A DNA stretch of 11,682 bases from an uncultured Collinsella sp. Lineage in GTDB: Bacteria > Actinomycetota > Coriobacteriia > Coriobacteriales > Coriobacteriaceae. Shown in pieces: positions 6,344 to 11,682 of the stretch. The stretch is from positions 1 to 11,682 of the forward strand of contig UQTR01000067.1 of the NCBI GenBank assembly GCA_900544065.1, written 5' to 3'. Under the pieces are notes generated by a model that was not told the origin of the DNA, searched no databases, and worked only from the letters and a program-made list of their open reading frames with translations. The translations under genes and the position numbers were made by a program. The stretch's first letter is position 1. Every line of letters begins with the position of its first letter.

Positions 6344-6377
6344 GAAACGTTTCATATCTGTTTCGCGGCTTGGTCAA
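6344..6377 (-). promoter_or_regulatory. Candidate LacI-type operator and -35 box upstream of the IIA gene
   Basis: GAAACGTTTC (6344-6353) is a perfect 10-bp palindrome with the central CG usual for LacI/CcpA-family operators. A consensus-like -35 box, TTGACC (complement of 6372-6377), lies just upstream on the minus strand. The -10 box is unclear: TATGAA (15-base spacing) or TGAAAC (17-base spacing), both overlapping the palindrome. The site lies 47 bases before the IIA start, and 187 bases before the divergent hydrolase. Confidence 0.45.
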
Positions 6378-6540
6378 CACCCCCTATTCTACGCTGCTCA
6401 GCGATACCTCTGAGCTGGGATTATGTGATATATCAGTTGAAGGGAAACTTATTGCTGGCGCGTTTCTGCGTCACGGGTTCAAGTGGGGTACGCTTGAAGG
6501 CGAAAAACAATGGCGCTTAATTTGCGCGAAGGGAGCACAT

Positions 6541-7440
6541 ATGATTGTCGAGAACCATGCGCTGTGGGGCGAGGAGCCGACCGAGGAATATCCGGCGACG
6601 TTTACGTATTTGGGTGCCGAACCGCTGCCCGATAAACCGAATGGCCGCCGCCCTGCCGTGATTATCTGCGGCGGAGGTGCGTTTACGCATATCGCTCCGC
6701 ATGAGCAGGATCCCGTGGCGTTTGCGTTTTTGGATCACGGTTACCAGGCCTTTGTGCTCAACTATGTCACAAGTTCTACGGGTGACGTGAGCTTTCCGCA
6801 CCCCCAGGCAGATCTTGCCAAGATGGTCGCCACGGTGCGTGCGAATGCCGACGAGTGGCATGTCGATCCCAAGCGCGTGTGCGTCGTGGGCTTTTCTGCT
6901 GGCGGCATGATTTGCGCCTCGCTGGCAACGCAGTGGAAGACCGGCCCCTTCGCGGCGCTTGCCGGGTCGCGTCCGGACGACATTCGTCCCGATGCCGTGG
7001 TGCTGGGCTATCCGCTGCTCGACTTTGCCTATGTGCGCGACATGCAGACGCGCGACCCGCGCATCGACCTGCGCGTTCCCAAGACGGGTGGCAAGACGGG
7101 GCGCGATTTGCTCAACGACTATCTGTCGATGGTGACGGGCGGTGAGGCGACCGATGAGCACCTGACCGACATCTGCCCCACCACGCATGTTTCGCGTCAG
7201 ATGCCGCCGACCTTTGTGTGGGGCGTGTCCGACGACAAGACGGCGCCGATCGCGCAGGTCTATCCGTTTGCGCAGCGCATGGCCGAGGAGGGCGTCGCTT
7301 GCGAGATGCACGTCTTTGACCAAGGTGGTCACGGGCTTTCGCTCGGCAACGCCAACACCGCGGTCGATAACGAGGACAAGCAGGTGGCGGTCCGTCCTTG
7401 GATCCGCCTGGCCTTCCGTTTCCTGGAGCGCCATATGTAA
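6541..7440 (+). CDS. Alpha/beta hydrolase (esterase/lipase family)
   Basis: This is a predicted cytoplasmic serine hydrolase of 299 residues with no signal peptide. It resembles the BD-FAE/COG0657 group, whose members include acetyl-xylan and other carboxylic esterases. The oxyanion-hole strand is VIICGGGAF (40-48), with CGGG in place of the usual HGGG. The nucleophile elbow is GFSAGG (117-122) with Ser119. The acid is likely Asp231 or Asp232 (WGVSDDKTAP), and His264 lies in GGHGLSLG. The ATG at 6541 has AGGGAG five bases upstream; a longer frame to 6202 would run antisense into the IIA gene and is rejected. The insertion at about 165-215 probably forms the lid. It diverges from the IIA gene and is followed 47 bases later by a small unknown gene. 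The substrate, perhaps an acylated sugar, cannot be read from the sequence. Confidence 0.9.
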   Translation: MIVENHALWGEEPTEEYPATFTYLGAEPLPDKPNGRRPAVIICGGGAFTHIAPHEQDPVAFAFLDHGYQAFVLNYVTSSTGDVSFPHPQADLAKMVATVRANADEWHVDPKRVCVVGFSAGGMICASLATQWKTGPFAALAGSRPDDIRPDAVVLGYPLLDFAYVRDMQTRDPRIDLRVPKTGGKTGRDLLNDYLSMVTGGEATDEHLTDICPTTHVSRQMPPTFVWGVSDDKTAPIAQVYPFAQRMAEEGVACEMHVFDQGGHGLSLGNANTAVDNEDKQVAVRPWIRLAFRFLERHM

Positions 7441-7475
7441 AAGTAGACTACTTGCCCGTTTCAAAAAGTCTGCTT
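7441..7475 (+). repeat. Hairpin between the hydrolase and the small gene
   Basis: AAGTAGACT (7441-7449) can pair with AGTCTGCTT (7467-7475) with one A-C mismatch, or AAGTAG/CTACTT can fold locally at 7441-7453. There is no T-run, and the ribosome site of the next gene starts right after it. It could modulate translation or be incidental. Confidence 0.3.
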
Positions 7476-7487
7476 AGAGGAGGAGCC

Positions 7488-7808
7488 ATGCTTGAGGGTA
7501 CGTATGTGGTTTCGGCCCAGACGCTGGTGGGGAGTAAACGCGGCGAGGTGACGTTTTCACATGGGGTGAACGGCGTGCTCAGGGCAGTACTAAACGTCAG
7601 GGGTCTCAATATCGCTCTCTCGAGTGCCCGCGCTGAGGGCGATTTCTTTGAGCTCTCGGGTACTATCTCCCACGTCTTGATGGGCAAGGCGCCCTTTACA
7701 TGCACGGGGTCAGTCGAGGGTGATCGACTCACTGCTACCGCGCGGTCGGGTTCCGTTTCGATCTCGCTGAGCGGTATGCGCAAAGAGCTTTCGGGGCGCA
7801 CCGCATAA
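7488..7808 (+). CDS. Conserved-looking small protein of unknown function
   Basis: I do not recognise this 106-residue protein. The ATG at 7488 has a strong AGGAGGAG ribosome site 2 bases upstream (effective spacing a little longer from the core), and codon usage matches its neighbours, so it is very likely translated. It has no signal peptide, membrane segment or cysteine cluster (single Cys72). The pattern of alternating hydrophobic residues and regularly spaced glycines (EGTYVVSA, GEVTFSHG, GDFFELSGTI, FTCTGSVEGDRLTATA, VSISLSGMRK) predicts an all-beta fold of about eight strands, perhaps a small barrel or sandwich. It starts 47 bases after the hydrolase with no terminator between, so the two are probably one transcript. 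A role as partner of the hydrolase is possible but nothing in the sequence proves it. Confidence 0.8.
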   Translation: MLEGTYVVSAQTLVGSKRGEVTFSHGVNGVLRAVLNVRGLNIALSSARAEGDFFELSGTISHVLMGKAPFTCTGSVEGDRLTATARSGSVSISLSGMRKELSGRTA

Positions 7809-7833
7809 AGTTTGCGCAGGTAAACATCGGTAT

Positions 7834-7866
7834 TTGACTTTATAAAATAGTTCAGAGCGCTATCAT
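7834..7866 (+). promoter_or_regulatory. AT-rich probable promoter region of feoAB
   Basis: This is an AT-rich island in GC-rich surroundings. It contains TTGACT (7834-7839), TATAAAAT (7841-7848) and TATCAT (7861-7866). TTGACT and TATCAT are 21 bases apart, longer than the usual 16-18, so the exact boxes are not settled. No terminator separates the upstream small gene from feoAB. Confidence 0.4.
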
Positions 7867-7870
7867 TTGT

Positions 7871-7916
7871 CGTTACGAGTTGGTTAGCCCCGGTAAACGG
7901 TTAACCGCGTCTAACG
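7871..7916 (+). promoter_or_regulatory. GGTTA-containing element in the feoAB leader
   Basis: GGTTAGCC (7882-7889) and the perfect palindrome CGGTTAACCG (7898-7907) are flanked by CGTTA (7871-7875) and TAACG (7912-7916), giving a dyad-like block ending 13 bases before the start codon. GGTTAGSC is half of the DtxR/IdeR operator consensus, so an iron-responsive DtxR-family site is plausible. The full 19-bp operator is not present. The same bases could form an imperfect leader hairpin. Confidence 0.4.
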
Positions 7917-7929
7917 AAAGGATGAGCGC

Positions 7930-10290
7930 GTGAAGCTCGATACACTCGAGATTGGAAAGGACGCCGTTGTCGCATCGGTGACATCCGATGATCAGGCGCT
8001 CCGACAGCATATTTTGGACATGGGCCTAACGCCGGGCACCGAAGTCACCATGATGAAATACGCCCCTATGGGAGATCCGCTCGAGATCCGTCTGCGTGGC
8101 TACGAGTTGACACTGCGCAAGGACGATGCCGCTCGCATCGAGCTTGTGGGTATTCACGACACCGATACGGGTCCGCGCGCTAACGCTGCAATCGGCACGA
8201 CGGAGCATCCGGCACTCGGCGAGGGGACGTATTCGCCCCGTGCGGCAAAAACGGCCGTGCCCGAGGACGCACCGCTGCACTTTGCCCTCGCCGGCAACCA
8301 AAACTGCGGTAAGACCACGCTGTTCAACCAGCTTACGGGCTCCAACCAGCACGTCGGTAACTTTCCCGGCGTGACGGTCGACCGCAAGGACGGCACTATC
8401 CGTAACCACCCCGAGGCGAGCGTTACCGACTTGCCCGGTATTTACTCGTTGTCGCCGTACACGGGCGAAGAAATCGTCAGCCGCCAATTCATCTTGGACG
8501 AAGACCCCGACGCCATCATCGACATCATCGACGCCACCAACATCGAACGTAACCTGTACCTGACACTGCAGCTCATGGAGCTCGACCGCCCCATGGTCAT
8601 CGCGCTCAACATGATGGACGAGGTGACCGCCAATGGTGGTGCCGTAGACGTCAACCTGCTCGAGAGCCTGCTGGGCGTGCCTGTTGTTCCCATTAGCGCT
8701 GCCCGCAACGAGGGCATTGGCGAGTTGGTGGATCATGCCTTGCACGTGGCGCGGTTCCGCGAGCGCCCCGGTCGCCTGGACTTCTGCGCGCCCGATGGTC
8801 CAGACGGCGGCGCGCTGCATCGCTGCATCCACGGCATTGCCAACCTGATCGAGGACCATGCCGCGACGGCGCATATCCCGGTGCGTTTTGCGGCGACCAA
8901 GCTGGTTGAGGGCGACGAGCTGGTGACCGAGGCGCTTCATCTGGACCGTAACGAACTTGACGCCATCGAGCACATCATTACCCAGATGGAGGGTGAGGCC
9001 GGTACCGACTGTCTATCTGCACTGGCTGACATGCGCTTCGGCTTTATCGGCGACGTGTGTGGGCGCTGCGTCGTCAAGCCGCACGAGAGCCGCGAGCACG
9101 TGCGTTCCGTCAAGATCGACCGCATCCTGACGGGTCGCTACACGGCCATTCCAGCGTTCCTGGTGATCATGGGTCTCGTCTTTTGGCTGACGTTTGGCGT
9201 GATCGGCGCGGCGTTGCAGGGACTTATGGAGGACGGCATCGCTGCCATCATCACCTCGGCCGATGCGGGCCTCAAGGCGTTCGGCACCAACGACGTGGTG
9301 CGCTCGCTGGCTGTCGACGGCGTGCTTACGGGCGTGGGCAGCGTGCTGACCTTCCTGCCGATTATCGTCGTGCTCTTTTTGTTCCTCTCCATTCTGGAAG
9401 ACTCCGGCTACATGGCGCGCGTGGCCTTTGTCATGGATAAAGTGCTGCGTCGCTTTGGCCTGTCGGGCCGCAGCTTCGTGCCTATGCTCGTCGGTTTTGG
9501 CTGCACCGTGCCGGCTATCATGTCGACCCGTACGCTCCCATCCGAACACGACCGCAAGATGACGGTCATGCTCACGCCGTTCATGAGCTGTTCGGCCAAG
9601 TTGCCGGTCTACGGTCTGCTGTGCGGGGCGTTTTTCCCGCAGGCGACAGTTCCCGCCATGGTCTCGCTCTATCTGATTGGCATTGCGGTCGGTTGCATCG
9701 CGGCTTTGGTGCTCAACCGCACGGCATTTAAGGGCGACCCGGTACCGTTTATCATGGAGCTCCCCAATTACCGTCTGCCGAGCGCCAAGACGACGGTGAT
9801 GCTGGCATGGGATAAGGCCAAAGACTTTATTACCAAGGCCTTTACCATTATCTTTGCCGCTACGGTGGTCATCTGGTTCCTGCAGACGTTCGACATTCGC
9901 TTTAATGTGGTCGCCGATCAGTCGCAGAGCCTACTTGCCGGTCTGGGTAGCATTATCGCGCCGGCGCTGGCGCCGCTTGGCTTTGGCGACTGGCGTGCAT
10001 CCACGGCGCTCGTCACCGGACTTATCGCCAAGGAGAGCGTCATCTCGACCCTCACCGTACTTTTGGGTGCAACGTCACCCGCGGCACTGTCGACCATGTT
10101 TTCGCCGTTCACTGCCTATGTGTTCCTGGTCTTTACGCTGCTGTACCCGCCCTGCGTGGCTGCCATCGGCGCCGTCAAGAGTGAGCTGGGCGCGCGCTAT
10201 GCCGTGGCCGTGTTCGCATTTCAAGTGACGGTCGCCTGGATCGTGGCGTTTGTCGTGCATTCGGCGGGCATATTGCTGGGGTTGGCTTAG
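7930..10290 (+). CDS. feoB: FeoA-FeoB fusion, ferrous iron transporter
   Basis: This 786-residue inner-membrane protein takes up Fe(II). Residues 1-75 are a FeoA SH3-like domain (HILDMGLTPGTEV at 27-39), then a polar linker to about 115, then a full FeoB. The GTPase domain shows G1 GNQNCGKT (122-129), G2 Thr149 in GVTVD, G3 DLPG (167-170), G4 NMMD (227-230) and G5 SAARN (256-260). CGRC (377-380) lies shortly before the membrane part. The membrane domain (about 405-786) has the gate motifs GFGCTVPAIMSTR (522-534), MSCSAKLPVY (552-561), GLIAKESVISTL (697-708) and YPPCVAAIG (739-747). The start is GTG at 7930, with AAAGGA seven bases upstream; an ATG at 7922 is out of frame and ends at once. FeoA normally is a separate protein of about 75 residues that aids FeoB, so the fusion fixes their ratio. 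There is no feoC nearby. Confidence 0.96.
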   Translation: MKLDTLEIGKDAVVASVTSDDQALRQHILDMGLTPGTEVTMMKYAPMGDPLEIRLRGYELTLRKDDAARIELVGIHDTDTGPRANAAIGTTEHPALGEGTYSPRAAKTAVPEDAPLHFALAGNQNCGKTTLFNQLTGSNQHVGNFPGVTVDRKDGTIRNHPEASVTDLPGIYSLSPYTGEEIVSRQFILDEDPDAIIDIIDATNIERNLYLTLQLMELDRPMVIALNMMDEVTANGGAVDVNLLESLLGVPVVPISAARNEGIGELVDHALHVARFRERPGRLDFCAPDGPDGGALHRCIHGIANLIEDHAATAHIPVRFAATKLVEGDELVTEALHLDRNELDAIEHIITQMEGEAGTDCLSALADMRFGFIGDVCGRCVVKPHESREHVRSVKIDRILTGRYTAIPAFLVIMGLVFWLTFGVIGAALQGLMEDGIAAIITSADAGLKAFGTNDVVRSLAVDGVLTGVGSVLTFLPIIVVLFLFLSILEDSGYMARVAFVMDKVLRRFGLSGRSFVPMLVGFGCTVPAIMSTRTLPSEHDRKMTVMLTPFMSCSAKLPVYGLLCGAFFPQATVPAMVSLYLIGIAVGCIAALVLNRTAFKGDPVPFIMELPNYRLPSAKTTVMLAWDKAKDFITKAFTIIFAATVVIWFLQTFDIRFNVVADQSQSLLAGLGSIIAPALAPLGFGDWRASTALVTGLIAKESVISTLTVLLGATSPAALSTMFSPFTAYVFLVFTLLYPPCVAAIGAVKSELGARYAVAVFAFQVTVAWIVAFVVHSAGILLGLA

Positions 10291-10331
10291 CTATTTATTG
10301 ATGGCGTAACCTCTGTATATCAAGTTGATTG

Positions 10332-10366
10332 CGGCCCCGCATCTGTTACTGACGGATGCGGGGCCG
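10332..10366 (+). terminator. Terminator hairpin after feoAB
   Basis: A perfect 12-bp stem, CGGCCCCGCATC (10332-10343) and GATGCGGGGCCG (10355-10366), with an 11-base loop, begins 41 bases past the feoAB stop. It is followed by TTGCTATATAAT, which has no clean T-run. The stem is very stable, so at least partial termination or 3'-end protection is likely. The hairpin overlaps the predicted sotB promoter. Confidence 0.7.
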
Positions 10367-10378
10367 TTGCTATATAAT
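10349..10378 (+). promoter_or_regulatory. Promoter of the MFS transporter gene
   Basis: A perfect -10 box TATAAT (10373-10378) has CTGACG (10349-10354, 4 of 6 matches to TTGACA) 18 bases upstream. The start would be near 10385, giving a leader of about 27 bases. The right arm of the feoAB terminator hairpin occupies the spacer between the two boxes. Confidence 0.65.
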
Positions 10379-10411
10379 CGCCTCCGCTCAAAATGATTGG
10401 AGACGTTATAT

Positions 10412-11608
10412 ATGAGTCAGGCAAGGCAAGACGGCATCACGCTTAAGCAGTGGCTCCCGCTCATCGGGCTCGCCTGTTGCGCGTTCGTGTTCAACACGTC
10501 GGAGTTTATGCCCATCGGCCTTCTGACTGATATTGCCGCATCGTTCTCGCTCACCGAGGCCCAGGCAGGCATCATGATTTCGGTCTACGCCTGGGGCGTC
10601 ATGCTGCTGTCGCTGCCGCTTATGGTGTTTGCCTCGCGCTTTGAGTTCAAGCGTATGCTGCTCGGCGTGCTCGCCGTGTTTTCTCTGGGTCAGTTCCTGT
10701 CCGCTGTGGCACCGACATATCCCATACTGGTTTGTGCACGCCTGGTGGTCGCCTGCGCACATGCCGTGTTCTGGTCGGTCGCCTCGATTATGGCCTCGCG
10801 CCTGGTCGACACCCGCCACGGGGCGCTCGCCATCAGCATGATCGCCACGGGCTCGTCCATCGCGCAGATCTTTGGCCTGCCGATCGGCCGCGCCATCGGG
10901 CTGGCCGTGGGCTGGCGCATGACATTCGCCGTGGTCGGGGCCTTCTCTGCCGCCGCGGTGGTGTACCAGGCCGCGGTGTTCCCGGCCATGCCGGCGGGCG
11001 AGCGCTTTACCGTCAAACAGCTGCCCGAGCTGCTCAAGAACCCGTTCCTCATCGCGCTTTATGCGGTCACGGTGTTCATGGCAACCGGCTATTATGCGGG
11101 TTACAGCTATATCGAGCCCTTCCTGGCGCAGGTCGCGCACGTCGACGCGGGCGCCATCACCATGACGCTGACGGCGTTTGGCTGCTCTGGTCTGCTCGGA
11201 AGCTGGCTGTTTGGCCGCCTTTTCGATGGGCATCGCTTCCCGTTCTTGGCTATCACGCTCTCCGGCGTGCCGGTGGCTCTGCTGCTCATGGGTTCGGCCG
11301 CATCGTCGCTCGCTGCGGTTCTCGCTGTGTGCGCGCTATGGGGCTGCTGCGCCACGGCCTTCAATGTGGCGTTCCAGGCCGAGCTCATCAAGTACACGCC
11401 GGCGGATTCGTCGGCCGTCGCCATGTCGATCTTCTCGGGCCTGTTCAATCTGGGTATTGGCACGGGTACCGCGATCGGCGGAGCCGTGGTTTCGGGCCCC
11501 GGTATCGCCTGGATCGGCTTCGCGGGCGGTGCGATCGCTGCCGTGGGCGTCATTCTCGCTATCACGGTGATGTTCCCGGCCATTCGCCGCGCAAAGCCTG
11601 TCGCCTAA
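10412..11608 (+). CDS. sotB: MFS sugar efflux transporter (SotB-like)
   Basis: This is a 12-helix inner-membrane antiporter of the major facilitator superfamily, 398 residues. The family exports sugars such as arabinose and related compounds, or drugs, in exchange for protons. Landmarks shared with enterobacterial SotB (about 396 residues) are FNTSEFMPIGLLTDIA (27-42), IMISVYAWGVMLLSLP (54-69), ACAHAVFWS (114-122), GLPIGR with GWRMTF (155-172), YAGYSYIEPF (228-237) and AMSIFSGLFNLGIGTG (337-352). The central loop near 192-210 separates the two six-helix halves. The ATG at 10412 has GGAGA 8 bases upstream; a TTG at 10397 would overlap this site and is rejected. The gene has its own TATAAT promoter and appears monocistronic. 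The sugar-efflux assignment is by family; the real substrate in this organism may differ. Confidence 0.88.
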   Translation: MSQARQDGITLKQWLPLIGLACCAFVFNTSEFMPIGLLTDIAASFSLTEAQAGIMISVYAWGVMLLSLPLMVFASRFEFKRMLLGVLAVFSLGQFLSAVAPTYPILVCARLVVACAHAVFWSVASIMASRLVDTRHGALAISMIATGSSIAQIFGLPIGRAIGLAVGWRMTFAVVGAFSAAAVVYQAAVFPAMPAGERFTVKQLPELLKNPFLIALYAVTVFMATGYYAGYSYIEPFLAQVAHVDAGAITMTLTAFGCSGLLGSWLFGRLFDGHRFPFLAITLSGVPVALLLMGSAASSLAAVLAVCALWGCCATAFNVAFQAELIKYTPADSSAVAMSIFSGLFNLGIGTGTAIGGAVVSGPGIAWIGFAGGAIAAVGVILAITVMFPAIRRAKPVA

Positions 11609-11645
11609 TCACGTTCCCTCATCAATTGCGGTGAAATACGGACTG

Positions 11646-11682
11646 GGGTAGCTAATTTGGGACGGGGCTTTTTTAGCTGCCC
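11646..11682 (+). terminator. Possible terminator hairpin at the window edge
   Basis: GGGTAGCTAA (11646-11655) can pair with TTAGCTGCCC (11673-11682) over 10 bp with one T-G wobble around a 17-base loop that includes GGGGCTTTTTT. It lies 37 bases past the sotB stop. The window ends at the last stem base, so the downstream T-run cannot be checked. The T6 run inside the loop may itself be a terminator tail. Confidence 0.45.

Noticed and set aside
6396..6415. GCTCAG...CTGAGC inverted repeat in the divergent region
   Set aside because: It is only 6 bp, has no T-run, and has no clear relation to a promoter, so it is compatible with chance.
6338..6520. A 60-residue plus-strand frame between IIA and the hydrolase
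   Set aside because: It starts at a TTG with no ribosome site, overlaps operator-like sequence, and has no coding signature.
6478..6522. Promoter for the hydrolase (TTGAAG with CTTAAT or TTAATT) and the TTCAAG/CTTGAA dyad
   Set aside because: The box matches are only 3-4 of 6, and the predicted start would leave almost no leader before the ribosome site. It is too weak to list as a feature.
6202..6540. Upstream extension of the hydrolase to 6202
   Set aside because: It would overlap the IIA gene on the other strand and the divergent regulatory region. The ATG at 6541 has a good ribosome site and gives a normal length.
6517..7464. A 315-residue minus-strand open frame opposite the hydrolase
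   Set aside because: It has an Arg/His-rich composition typical of antisense frames, while the sense strand carries an intact GxSxG hydrolase.
8026..8973. A 315-residue minus-strand open frame opposite feoAB
   Set aside because: It is antisense to the FeoA and GTPase domains, whose motifs are all intact. The frame shows no family signature.

Overview
The window reads as ordinary chromosome of a high-GC Gram-positive bacterium. The gene content fits a gut Coriobacteriia member, most likely Collinsella or a close relative: a stand-alone glucose-type PTS IIA protein, a FeoA-FeoB fusion, a WYL-type regulator and a lipoprotein-dependent ABC importer, with G/C-rich third codon positions. The genus is an inference from style and content. 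No 16S or other marker is present. I see no rRNA, tRNA, CRISPR array, transposase, integrase or phage gene.

Layout: there are two blocks that diverge at about 6297-6540. Everything to the left is on the minus strand, in transcription order: a PTS glucose-type IIA protein (6296-5733), asparaginyl-tRNA synthetase (5551-4148), a WYL-domain transcriptional regulator (3899-3114), and an ABC importer operon made of a substrate-binding lipoprotein (2953-1973), a permease (1768-845) and an ATPase (852-58). Everything to the right is on the plus strand: an alpha/beta hydrolase (6541-7440), a 106-residue protein of unknown function (7488-7808), a FeoA-FeoB ferrous iron transporter (7930-10290) and a SotB-type MFS sugar-efflux transporter (10412-11608).

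How the genes work together: the three ABC genes form a complete importer of the family with binding protein PF04392/COG2984, permease COG4120 and ATPase COG1101. The best-known member is the streptococcal TrpXYZ tryptophan transporter. The WYL regulator lies just upstream on the same strand, with no terminator visible between them, and is a candidate regulator of the importer. The IIA protein and asnS each have a strong intrinsic terminator and are separate units. The hydrolase and the 106-residue gene are 47 bases apart and probably co-transcribed. feoAB and sotB have their own upstream signals. No intergenic gap exceeds 300 bases.

No gene cluster here looks like an undescribed system. The observations worth following are regulatory: operator-like repeats around the ABC importer promoter, a perfect GAAACGTTTC palindrome upstream of the IIA gene, GGTTA elements in the feoAB leader, and a terminator hairpin lying inside the sotB promoter. 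The small conserved-looking but unrecognised protein at 7488-7808 is the best candidate for new protein function.
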